Under the pieces are notes generated by a model, which worked only from the letters and a program-made list of their open reading frames with translations, had not been told where the DNA came from and made no database searches. Positions 51,864-59,433 of a DNA stretch of 64,000 nt are shown in pieces. The position numbers were made by a program, and so were the translations under genes. Positions within the stretch are counted from its first letter, which is position 1. Every line of letters begins with the position of its first letter. This DNA comes from Clostridiales bacterium (GTDB lineage Bacteria > Bacillota > Peptococcia > DRI-13 > UBA5745), in NCBI GenBank assembly GCA_009782505.1, contig WRIW01000006.1, positions 1 through 64,000 of the forward strand, given 5' to 3'.

Positions 51864-52367
51864 TCACCCTTCGGGTAATAGTACCATGGCGCCGGCCCCC
51901 CGGCTCGCGTTCATATCGATGACCCGTTGATTAGCGGAGCCCCGGAAGCGCAGGCCGATATCCCGCAGCTTTTCCACATACGGACCGTCCACCAGTATAT
52001 CCGTCGCTTCCAGCAGCCTCGCGGCTTGAGGATCCTTCGCAGCTAACTCAAGGACGTCGTCGTAGACATAACCGGTATAGGTCGTTATACTCATTCCCCG
52101 CTTCCGCGCCAGTTCCGCCAGGTCGGCCATTTCCCCGGCTTGCTGGAAAGGCTCGCCGCCGGACAGGGTCAGGCCCTGTACGGAATCCGGCAGCTTCCGA
52201 ATGATACGAAACAGATCCCGCACAGACCACTCCTCGCCCTTTGCGGGGTGCCAGGTTTCCGGGTTGTGGCAGCCTGGGCAGCGGTGGGGGCAGCCTTGGG
52301 CAAATACGACGAAGCGCACCCCGGGGCCGTCGACGATACTCTCATGCAATACTCCCGCTATCCTCAT
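51864..52367 (-). CDS. nrdG: Anaerobic ribonucleotide reductase activating protein
   Basis: 167 residues from ATG 52367; codons further up come from repeat A4. Radical-SAM enzyme that makes the glycyl radical on NrdD. The cluster motif CPHRCPGC (CxxxCxxC) is followed by the SAM-binding GGEP in LTLSGGEPFQQ. It follows nrdD with repeat A4 in between, and its SD (GGACGAG) is at the element edge. Confidence 0.95.
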   Translation of the reverse strand: MRIAGVLHESIVDGPGVRFVVFAQGCPHRCPGCHNPETWHPAKGEEWSVRDLFRIIRKLPDSVQGLTLSGGEPFQQAGEMADLAELARKRGMSITTYTGYVYDDVLELAAKDPQAARLLEATDILVDGPYVEKLRDIGLRFRGSANQRVIDMNASRGAGAMVLLPEG

Positions 52368-52371
52368 CTCA

Positions 52372-52596
52372 CTCGTCCTTTTCGGCTCCGGCTGCGTCCA
52401 CATCCTCATTCTACTCAGTCACATACCATCAGAAGTATGCTCCTTCGTGAATTTCGTCGCTTGCCTTGCCGGAACCGAAAATTACTTCGTGAGACATACT
52501 GTCGTCCTTTTCGGCTCCGGCTGCGCCCACATCCTCATTCTACTCAGTCACATACCGTCAGAAGTATGCTCCCTCGTGAATTTCGTCGCTTGCTTG
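52372..52596 (-). repeat. Family A hairpin element, locus A4 (nrdD-nrdG)
   Basis: Two near-identical tandem units: 52,373-52,494 complete, 52,502-52,596 cut at the nrdD stop codon. Arms on the minus strand: TTTTCGGTTCCGGC and GCCGGAGCCGAAAA (one G-U). Central stem GCATAC/GTATGT, different from other loci but still paired. It fills the gap up to the nrdG SD. Confidence 0.87.
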
Positions 52597-54732
52597 TCAA
52601 CCGCCGCTGCTCACCGGGGGAAGCTTCATATGGGTACGGCGGGCTTTCGCTTCTGCCAGCTTGCTGTCGTTGAAGTTGTCCAGGGTGGACAGGTACCCCG
52701 TGATCCGGCGCACCCGGCTTATGCCCGTGCCGCCGCACTTCGGGCAGTGGTCAGTCTCGATGACGCCGTTGAACCCGCATTCTTTGCAGATGTCCACCGG
52801 GAAGTTCACCGCGGCGTAACCCATGTCGTTGTCATACATCGCCCGCACCAGGGTCTCGAAGGCCTCCAGGTTGCCCTTTGGCGCAGAGGACAGCTCCACG
52901 TAAGAGATGTGGCCCGCGTTGCAGTACTTATGGTATGGGCCTTCCAGCGCTATTTTCCGCAGGGCGTCGATTTCATACTCCACGGGGATGTGGAAGGAAT
53001 TCGTGTACCATTCCTTATCGGTGACCCCCGGTATGACGCCGTACTTCGCGGCGTCCAGCCTGGTGAATACCCCGGACAGCCCCTCCGCCGGCGTCGCCAG
53101 TAGGCTGAAGTTCAAATTATGCTGCTTGCCGGCTTCGTCGCAGCGCAGCCGCATATGGCTGATGATGGACAAGCCCAAGGCCTGGGCGCTGTCGGATTCG
53201 CCGTGATGGCTTCCCGTCAGGCACTTCAGGCACTCCGCCAAGCCGATGAACCCCATGCTTAGGGTGCCATGGCGTATAGCCTTCTCCACCGGGTCGTTTG
53301 GCCCCAGATCCTCGCTGTCCACATAAAGGTGCTGGCCCATCATGAAGGGGAAGTCCTTCATCTTCAGGTTCTTCTGCACCTCATAGCGGTTGAGGAGCTG
53401 CTTGACCACTAAGTCCACCGCCTCGTCCAGGAGTTGCCAGAATCCGGCCAGGTTCCTCTCCGCCCGGATGGCCAACCTGGGCAGATTGATGGTGGTGAAG
53501 GACAGATTGCCCCTTCCGTTGGTCACGTTCATCCCGTGGATATCGCTGATCACCCTGGTCCTGCAGCCCATGTAGGCGACTTCCTCGTCCCGGTAAGGCG
53601 TATTGAAGGTGGAGTCCTGGAAAGAGAAGTTGGGAAACAGCCGGGAACAGGCCACCCGCATACTCAGAAGGAATAGGTCGTAGTTGGGGTCTTCCGGCTC
53701 ATAGTTGACCCCGTCCTTGACTTTAAAGCAGGTATTGGGGAACAGGGGCGTCTCCCCCCTGCCCAGCCCTTTCTCATAGGCCAGGAGAAACTTCTCCGTG
53801 ACCAGGCGGCCGCTCCAGGAGGTATCCGTGCCGAAATTGATGCTGGAGAAGGGCACCTGTGCCCCCGCCCTGCTGTGCATGGTGTTGAGGTTGTAGATGA
53901 AGCCTTCCATCGCCTGGTAAGTCTCGTCCTCCGTCCGCTTCATCGCCGCTTCGTTCAGCTTCTCCTCGTCGGCGGTAAGCCCCAGCTCGCCCAGGTCTGC
54001 CCTGAGCATTTTCTTCTGCCGCTCGAACTCCAGTTCCACATAGCGGGCCATATCCCGGTCGAAGTAGGCGAAGGACTGCCCGCCGTGCATGTCGTTCTGG
54101 TTGCTTTGGAGGATGATGGCCGCCAGGGCCGCGGCCGTCTTTATCCCTTTGGGCGGGCGTATATAGCCATGGCCGTTGTTGAAGCCCTCTTTAAGGAGCC
54201 TGTCTACCGGTATCTGCAGGCAGGTCACGGTCTTGCCGTACCAGGAGAGGTCGTGGATGTAGATGTCCCCGTCCGCGTGGGCAGCCGCTTCGTCCGGGGG
54301 CACGACCCGCTTCAGGTAGTAGTTTTTCGACGCTGCCTCGGATATCTGCAGTACCTTCGCCGAAGGGGAGTTGCCTACGTTGGCGTTATCCCGGTTAGTC
54401 TCCTTGAGTATCTCCGCCACGGCGTCCATAAGCTCCGTCCGGCCCTCGCGCACCATGGAACGCTTCTCCCGGTACAGGATATACGCCTTGGCCGTCTGGG
54501 CGTGGCCGCGCTCGATAAGGGTCTTCTCCACGATGTCCTGAACCTCTTCCACGGTAAACACATGGTCCTCCGGGTATGTCTTCATTTCCCGGATGGCGTC
54601 CAGAGTAAGCTCCATAGCCGTCTGGCGGTCGTCGCCGCCCACGGACTGCGCAGCTTTAAATATCGCGTTAGTGATCAACGTATCGTTGAAAGGGACTATC
54701 CTGTCGTCGCGTTTTCGTATCTGCGTTAACAT
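52597..54732 (-). CDS. nrdD: Anaerobic ribonucleoside-triphosphate reductase
   Basis: 711 residues, class III RNR, oxygen-sensitive. The N-terminal ATP-cone (1-95, IRKRDDRIVPF) is the allosteric site; the barrel follows, with the segment GNLSFTTINLPRLAI. The C-terminal zinc site CKECGFNGVIETDHCPKC is complete, and the radical glycine is in RITGYLSTLDNF. It needs NrdG, encoded downstream. GGGAGG SD just after repeat A5. Confidence 0.96.
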   Translation of the reverse strand: MLTQIRKRDDRIVPFNDTLITNAIFKAAQSVGGDDRQTAMELTLDAIREMKTYPEDHVFTVEEVQDIVEKTLIERGHAQTAKAYILYREKRSMVREGRTELMDAVAEILKETNRDNANVGNSPSAKVLQISEAASKNYYLKRVVPPDEAAAHADGDIYIHDLSWYGKTVTCLQIPVDRLLKEGFNNGHGYIRPPKGIKTAAALAAIILQSNQNDMHGGQSFAYFDRDMARYVELEFERQKKMLRADLGELGLTADEEKLNEAAMKRTEDETYQAMEGFIYNLNTMHSRAGAQVPFSSINFGTDTSWSGRLVTEKFLLAYEKGLGRGETPLFPNTCFKVKDGVNYEPEDPNYDLFLLSMRVACSRLFPNFSFQDSTFNTPYRDEEVAYMGCRTRVISDIHGMNVTNGRGNLSFTTINLPRLAIRAERNLAGFWQLLDEAVDLVVKQLLNRYEVQKNLKMKDFPFMMGQHLYVDSEDLGPNDPVEKAIRHGTLSMGFIGLAECLKCLTGSHHGESDSAQALGLSIISHMRLRCDEAGKQHNLNFSLLATPAEGLSGVFTRLDAAKYGVIPGVTDKEWYTNSFHIPVEYEIDALRKIALEGPYHKYCNAGHISYVELSSAPKGNLEAFETLVRAMYDNDMGYAAVNFPVDICKECGFNGVIETDHCPKCGGTGISRVRRITGYLSTLDNFNDSKLAEAKARRTHMKLPPVSSGG

Positions 54733-54749
54733 AGTATAAACCTCCCTGA

Positions 54750-54985
54750 CTTGTCTTTTCCGTCTCTGACTGCGTCCGCTTCGTCGTTCAGCTCAATCAC
54801 ATATTGAAGATATGCTCATTCGCCGCCCTCCTTGCTTGCCTTGTCAGAGCCACAAAATCCTGCGTCACTTTTTTGTCTTTTCCGTCTCTGACGGACATCT
54901 GCGTAATTGTGCGCTTCGGATAGCAGATTGGAGTCCGCAGGACTGGCGCTTCGTCGTTCAGCTCATTTTTTCAAGATTTCAGGCG
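54750..54985 (-). repeat. Family A hairpin element, locus A5 (nrdR-nrdD)
   Basis: One full unit (54,750-54,870) and a degenerate second part (54,871-54,985) that repeats the right arm and the CGTCGTTCAGCTC tail around the 18-bp short repeat at 54,907. Arms on the minus strand: TTTTGTGGCTCTGAC and GTCAGAGACGGAAAA. Central stem CATAT/ATATG. Confidence 0.8.
54907..54924. repeat. Short repeat shared with the pgeF-HlyD gap (copy 2)
   Basis: Exact copy of the 18-bp sequence at 50,556-50,573, placed inside the second part of locus A5, which suggests it belongs to, or was inserted in, a family A element. Confidence 0.6.
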
Positions 54986-54995
54986 TCGCGCGATC

Positions 54996-55463
54996 CTACG
55001 CGTTGTGCTCCCGCGTCAGCAGATCCTGGATTTCCTTCATAAACGTGTTGATATCCTTAAACTCCCGGTAGACGCTGGCGAACCTTACATAAGCCACTTT
55101 GTCGATGTCTTTTAGTCGCTCCATGACTTTTTCGCCTATGAGGATAGTGGGGAACTCCCTGGATCCCGAGGTCTGCCGGAACTCCCTTTCGATCTCCTCC
55201 GTCGTCTGCTCCAGAAACTCCATGGATACCGGCCTCTTCTCGCAGGCTCTGAGCATGCCATTTAGTATCTTTTGGGAATCGAAACGCTGCCGGCTCCCGT
55301 CTTTCTTGATTACCCACAAGTGAACTTCTTCCAGGCGCTCGAATGTGGTGAACCTCTGGGAGCAGGCGAAACACTCCCTGCGGCGGCGGATAACGCTGCC
55401 GTCTTCGCTGTCCCTGGTCTCCAGTACTTTTGAATCATCATGTCCGCAATACGGGCAAATCAT
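54996..55463 (-). CDS. nrdR: Transcriptional repressor NrdR
   Basis: 155 residues from ATG 55463 (MICPYCG; SD AGGTGG). Zinc ribbon CPYCGHDDSKVLETR ... RRRRECFACSQRFTTFE in the first 45 residues, then an ATP-cone (VIKKDGSRQRFDSQKI ...). NrdR represses ribonucleotide reductase genes when dATP is high. It is first in the operon with nrdD and nrdG, so it would control its own transcript. Confidence 0.96.
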   Translation of the reverse strand: MICPYCGHDDSKVLETRDSEDGSVIRRRRECFACSQRFTTFERLEEVHLWVIKKDGSRQRFDSQKILNGMLRACEKRPVSMEFLEQTTEEIEREFRQTSGSREFPTILIGEKVMERLKDIDKVAYVRFASVYREFKDINTFMKEIQDLLTREHNA

Positions 55464-55478
55464 TATAACCACCTGACC

Positions 55479-55528
55479 CTCAATATAGTGTCTGAGCTAA
55501 TAATAGCAACTATATACAGGTATGTCAA
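55479..55528 (-). promoter_or_regulatory. Promoter of nrdR-nrdD-nrdG with NrdR-box-like site
   Basis: Minus strand TTGACA (55523-55528), 17 bp, TATTAT (55500-55505). ACACTATATTGAG at 55,479-55,491 resembles an NrdR box and overlaps the transcription start. NrdR boxes usually come in pairs; only one is seen. Confidence 0.65.
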
Positions 55529-55548
55529 TACTAAATCGCAAAAAAGAA

Positions 55549-55605
55549 AACACGTGTTGTTATTCGTTTTTTGTCTTGACACACGTATATAATACGTGTT
55601 ATCAT
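55549..55605 (+). promoter_or_regulatory. hicAB promoter and operator
   Basis: TTGACA (55576-55581), 18 bp, TATCAT (55600-55605). Between the boxes lies the inverted repeat ACACGTAT-ATA-ATACGTGT (55,581-55,599). A second palindrome AACACGTGTT (55,549-55,558) with the same ACGTGT core lies just upstream. Together they look like a HicB operator. Confidence 0.7.
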
Positions 55606-55627
55606 GGTACAGAAGGAAGGTCTCAGC

Positions 55628-55813
55628 ATGAAGGTAGGCGAACTCATAAGGCTCGCAAGAAAACACGGATGCTATATTAAGAGGCACGGCTCAGAACACG
55701 ATATCTGGGTCAGCCCAATCACAGGTGGTTCTGCTTCGATTCCGCGACATCAGAGTAAAGAATTGGGAACTGGTATTGCCGAGCGAATAAAGAAAATATT
55801 AGGGCTGCCGTAA
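55628..55813 (+). CDS. hicA: HicA-family mRNA interferase toxin
   Basis: 61 residues from ATG 55628 (SD AAGGAAGG). HicA is a small dsRBD-like RNase that degrades mRNA. The sequence MKVGELIRLARKHGCY, then KRHGSEHDIWVSP with the active-site histidine in GSEHDIW, and IPRHQSKELGTGIAERI is typical. hicB follows 38 bp downstream. An in-frame ATG at 55604 overlaps the -10 box and is rejected. Confidence 0.92.
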   Translation: MKVGELIRLARKHGCYIKRHGSEHDIWVSPITGGSASIPRHQSKELGTGIAERIKKILGLP

Positions 55814-55851
55814 GCTTATGCCCTGACATGATACAGAAGGAAGGTCTCAGC

Positions 55852-56250
55852 ATGAAATATTCTTTTACCGCGATTTTTACTCCTGAAGTTAACGAGACAA
55901 TTAGCGTTTACTTTCCGGATTTACCAGGTTGTTGTACAAGCGGCGATGATATCCCCGACGCCTTATGCATGGCGCAGGACGCTCTATGTCTGTGTTTGTA
56001 TGATTTGGAGCAGGATGACAAGCCAATCCCTGCCGCAGGGCAGCCACATGAAATTAAAACATCCGGAAACGAATTCACTAGCGTAGTCGCGGTGGATACG
56101 GATGCTTACCGCCGTTTTTTTAAGAACAAATCCATCAAGAAAACCCTTACGATTCCGGAGTGGCTAAATGATCAAGCCGAAAAGGCAAATATTAATTTCT
56201 CGCAGACATTACAAAAAGCGCTAAAAGTCGAATTAAACATTTCGGAATAG
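55852..56250 (+). CDS. hicB: HicB-family antitoxin
   Basis: 132 residues from ATG 55852. The N-terminal RNase H-like partial fold: YSFTAIFTPEVNE, YFPDLPGCCTSGDDIPDAL, AQDALCLCLYDLEQD. The C-terminal part (KKTLTIPEWLNDQAEKANIN, FSQTLQKALK) is a ribbon-helix-helix/HTH-like DNA-binding domain. The 25 bp around its start are identical to those around the hicA start. Confidence 0.92.
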   Translation: MKYSFTAIFTPEVNETISVYFPDLPGCCTSGDDIPDALCMAQDALCLCLYDLEQDDKPIPAAGQPHEIKTSGNEFTSVVAVDTDAYRRFFKNKSIKKTLTIPEWLNDQAEKANINFSQTLQKALKVELNISE

Positions 56251-56296
56251 GTTATAATTCCCATATAATACCACTAAATAAGTTTAACGATTATTC

Positions 56297-56325
56297 TTGC
56301 TTTTCCCGGAAGGATTTAGTATAAT
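56297..56325 (+). promoter_or_regulatory. Sigma-A promoter of rpmB
   Basis: TTGCTT (56297-56302), 17 bp, TATAAT (56320-56325), 32 bp before the start codon. Confidence 0.75.
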
Positions 56326-56357
56326 GCTTTGGTGACCAGTCAAAGGGGGGAAAACAT

Positions 56358-56549
56358 ATGTCATTCAAATGCGATATCTGCGGCAAAGGCAAATCGGTTG
56401 GCATGAAGGTCAGCCATTCGCATATCCGTACAAAGAAAGTCTGGAAACCTAACCTTCAGCCGGTACGGGCCACGGTCAATGGCCAGACCGTCAGGCTCCG
56501 GGTCTGCACCCGCTGCCTCCGTTCAGGCAAGGTCCAGCGGGCCGTCTGA
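56358..56549 (+). CDS. rpmB: 50S ribosomal protein L28, zinc-binding form
   Basis: 63 residues. CDICGKGKSVGMKVSHSH at the N-terminus and RVCTRCLRSGKVQRAV at the C-terminus; the four cysteines (CxxC ... CxxC) mark the zinc form (C+). It stands alone with its own promoter, an AAGGGGGG SD and a strong terminator. Confidence 0.96.
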   Translation: MSFKCDICGKGKSVGMKVSHSHIRTKKVWKPNLQPVRATVNGQTVRLRVCTRCLRSGKVQRAV

Positions 56550-56573
56550 TTCCATCCCCTATACAAAATGAAG

Positions 56574-56612
56574 CGGGCGTATCTTTCGCGAAAATCGATA
56601 CGCCCGTTTTTT
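56574..56612 (+). terminator. Intrinsic terminator of rpmB
   Basis: A 10-bp stem CGGGCGTATC / GATACGCCCG followed by TTTTTT. Two further partial copies of the 3' arm with T-run (ACGCCCGTTTTT, GCGCCCGTTT) follow within 60 bp. Confidence 0.85.
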
Positions 56613-56723
56613 ATTACGCTGCTGCATACGCCCGTTTTTGTCGCGCCGTCGTTTGCGCCCGTTTATCGTGCTCCGCCGACGTGAGGCAAACCGCCGCCGC
56701 CGCCGCGCCGCCCGGACGCCCCG

Positions 56724-57620
56724 CTAGACCCGGAACAGGTCCGTGCTCAGATACTTTTCGCCCCTGTCCGGCAGGATAGCCACTACCACGCCGCTTTCCA
56801 GCTTCTCTGCCGTCTTGATGGCCGCCAGCATAGCCGCCCCGCTGGACATGCCCACAAATATGCCTTCCTCACGCACGATGCGCCTGGCTATCTCGTAAGC
56901 CTCCTCCGTGTCTATCATGATGCTCTCGTCGATCTCATTCACGTCGTAGATGCCGGGGACGATGGCTTCCTCCATATTTTTCAGCCCCTGTATATAATGC
57001 CCCTTTACCGGCTGGGCCTCGATGATCTTCACCGAAGGCTTTCGCTCCTTGAGCATTTTCCCTACGCCCATGATGGTCCCCGAGGTGCCCAGGGAAGAAA
57101 CGAAATGGGTGACCCGGCCCCCGGTTTGCTCCCATATCTCTTCCGCTGTGGTCTTATAGTGGGTGATCTTGTTTGACTCGTTGGAAAACTGGTTGGGGTT
57201 GAAGTAGCCCTCCGGATTTGCCGCCACCAGCTCCTTCGCTTTGATGATGGCGCCATCCGTGCCCTTGCCGGGGTCGGTGAGGATGATTTCCCCGCCGAAA
57301 GCCTTGATCATTTTCTGCCGCTCCACGGATACGGCTTCGCTCATCACGATTTGTACCCGATAGCCCTTCACCACCCCGATCATAGCCAGCCCAATGCCGG
57401 TATTGCCGGAAGTCGCTTCGATGATGATTTTATCTTTCGTCAGTATCCCGTCCTGCTCGGCTTGTTCGATCATTTTCAGGGCTATCCTGTCTTTGATGCT
57501 GCCTGTGGGGTTGAAGCCTTCCACCTTGGCGTAGAGCTCCACCGCCGGGTTCGGGTTCATGCGGTTGATCCGCACCATGGGCGTATGCCCGATCGTATCA
57601 AGAATATTACCGTATATCAC
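56724..57620 (-). CDS. cysK: Cysteine synthase family protein
   Basis: 298 residues, fold type II PLP enzyme. The PLP lysine is in NPTGSIKDRIALKMI; EATSGNTGIGLAMI and SSLGTSGTIMGVGKML bind substrate and cofactor phosphate. It makes cysteine from O-acetylserine and sulfide, though O-phosphoserine or cystathionine-synthase-like use cannot be excluded. The start codon is GTG with GAGG 7 nt upstream. It follows pgi by 60 bp. Confidence 0.9.
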   Translation of the reverse strand: MIYGNILDTIGHTPMVRINRMNPNPAVELYAKVEGFNPTGSIKDRIALKMIEQAEQDGILTKDKIIIEATSGNTGIGLAMIGVVKGYRVQIVMSEAVSVERQKMIKAFGGEIILTDPGKGTDGAIIKAKELVAANPEGYFNPNQFSNESNKITHYKTTAEEIWEQTGGRVTHFVSSLGTSGTIMGVGKMLKERKPSVKIIEAQPVKGHYIQGLKNMEEAIVPGIYDVNEIDESIMIDTEEAYEIARRIVREEGIFVGMSSGAAMLAAIKTAEKLESGVVVAILPDRGEKYLSTDLFRV

Positions 57621-57680
57621 AATCGTACCTCGATTCAGTCCATACTTTTCTTATCCGCGTTTCTGTTACCGATTACACGC

Positions 57681-59252
57681 TCAATCCAGCAGGCCGTCGT
57701 AGTCCGCCCACTCCCCTTTGACCCGCCCCTGCTCCCGCATGTGCTGCAGCAGGTAGTATATGACATGGTATTCATCCGGGGCAAAGCTCTTCTTCAGGGC
57801 GTCCACGCCAAGGTCTCCGCCGGCGGAGGCCAGCCCGTTCAGCTTCTTCTGTATCTCGATGATGGCTTTGGCGCTGCGCTTCCCTTCCTCTACCTGGGGC
57901 TGATCGTAGGGGTTGATCCCCACATACGCCGCGATATAGCCGACGATGCGCTCAAATAGGGCAATGAGCCCGCCCAGGGAGAATGGATCCAGGCGCTCCA
58001 TAGTGATGGCCATGCTCTCCCGGCCCCGCGCCTTCATCGCGTTCATGGTGCCGTGGCAGAAAGCCAGCAGATAGTCGCCCATGGTGACGCCGCCTTCCTC
58101 TACCTCCGTGTCCACAGCCTGGCCCTTCTCTTGCAGCACTTTGATGAATATTGCGAAGAAATCATTATGCCCCGCCAGGAGCTGCTGTACGTAGGAGTGC
58201 TGGTCCGTAGTGCCCTTGTTGCCGAAGATGGACAGGCCCGAATGCCTGGGCCCATTGTCCGTCTCCAGGGTTTTCCCCAGGGATTCCATGAATAGCTGCT
58301 GGAGGAATTTGCCCCAGAGATCCAGTTTGTCCTTGTACGGCAAGACTACCAGGTGGTGCTTTCCGTTCCCCTCGGACTGGAGGATCATATAGTGGGCCAG
58401 AAGCATGGCGGGGTTATCGGGATAAGCGGGGCTCCTGGTCAGCTCATCCATGGCGTAGGCGCCCGCCAGCAAGCCGTCGGCGTCCAGCCCAAGCAAGGCC
58501 AGGGGTAGTGTGCCCACGGGGGAGAGCACGGAAAACCTTCCCCCTACCCAGTCCCACACGGGGAAGATGTCCAGCCATTGCTGCCCTTTGGCGTATTCAT
58601 ACATCGCCGAGCCGTCCATGGTCACCGCCACGGCATGTTTGCTGAACAGCAAACCTTTCTCCCTATAGACGCGCTCGAGGACAGTGTAGAGGTTGCGTAT
58701 CTCCGTCGTGCCGCCGGATTTCGAAGCCACCACAAAGAGGACTTTATCCAGATTCCCCTCACCGACGCTGCGGATCATGGCGTCCACAGAGTCCGGATCC
58801 GTATTGTCCAAGGTGAAGAGCCCCAGCTTGAAGCGGTAGTCCGACAACGCCTTGCTCACGCACTGGAACCCAAGCTGCGACCCGCCGATGCCGATGACGG
58901 CCAGGTACTTAAAAGCTTCGCCCGCCTCGTTGGCTACGCGCCCCTCGTGGACATTCCCGGCGAATTCCTCTATCCGGTCTACCGCGCGGGTGATCTCGTC
59001 GCCTATGCCCTTGTCCGGGGCCAGGCCGGGGTTGCGCAGCCAATAATGCCCCACCATCCTGTCTTCGGATTCGTTCACATGTACGCCCTTTTCCGTGTCT
59101 GCCATGACCTTGTTCGCCTTCTGATGAAAGCCCGGGTCGATAAGCGTGGTCAAATCGAAGTTTAACGAATGGTTGAAATCGAGGGAAAACACCCCTCTTT
59201 CATGGGTGTACCGGACAGATTTGCCGGTTTTGGTGATAGTCCATGCCGCCAT
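57681..59252 (-). CDS. pgi: Glucose-6-phosphate isomerase
   Basis: 523 residues. Interconverts glucose-6-P and fructose-6-P. Sugar-isomerase motifs: VIGIGGSQLGFQ, VASKSGGTTEIRNLY, FPVWDWVGGRFSVLSPVG, the catalytic Glu in LFMESLGKTL, and GTTDQHSYVQQLL. Complete at both ends. AAGGAGGAG SD directly after repeat A6. It probably shares a transcript with the phosphohexomutase gene upstream, a natural pair in hexose-phosphate metabolism. Confidence 0.95.
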   Translation of the reverse strand: MAAWTITKTGKSVRYTHERGVFSLDFNHSLNFDLTTLIDPGFHQKANKVMADTEKGVHVNESEDRMVGHYWLRNPGLAPDKGIGDEITRAVDRIEEFAGNVHEGRVANEAGEAFKYLAVIGIGGSQLGFQCVSKALSDYRFKLGLFTLDNTDPDSVDAMIRSVGEGNLDKVLFVVASKSGGTTEIRNLYTVLERVYREKGLLFSKHAVAVTMDGSAMYEYAKGQQWLDIFPVWDWVGGRFSVLSPVGTLPLALLGLDADGLLAGAYAMDELTRSPAYPDNPAMLLAHYMILQSEGNGKHHLVVLPYKDKLDLWGKFLQQLFMESLGKTLETDNGPRHSGLSIFGNKGTTDQHSYVQQLLAGHNDFFAIFIKVLQEKGQAVDTEVEEGGVTMGDYLLAFCHGTMNAMKARGRESMAITMERLDPFSLGGLIALFERIVGYIAAYVGINPYDQPQVEEGKRSAKAIIEIQKKLNGLASAGGDLGVDALKKSFAPDEYHVIYYLLQHMREQGRVKGEWADYDGLLD

Positions 59253-59263
59253 ATATCGCTCCT

Positions 59264-59433
59264 CCTTACTTGCCTTTTTTGCTTCCGGCTGCGCCCGCTT
59301 CCTCAGCCCCTTCGGTCACGTACCGTCAGAAGTACGCTCCCTCGCGGCTTTCGTCGCTTGACTTGCCAGAAACAAAAAATTCTGCGTAACTTTTAACCTT
59401 TTTTGCTTCCGGCTGCGCCCGCTTCCTCAGCGC
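59264..59433 (-). repeat. Family A hairpin element, locus A6 (pgm-pgi)
   Basis: One full unit (59,266-59,391) and a second, exact right-arm copy of ~34 bp (59,400-59,433) that begins inside the last codons of the phosphohexomutase gene. Arms on the minus strand: TTTTTTGTTTCTGGC and GCCGGAAGCAAAAAA (two G-U). Central stem GCGTAC/GTACGT. It ends in GGCAAGTAAGGAGG, the pgi RBS. Confidence 0.88.
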
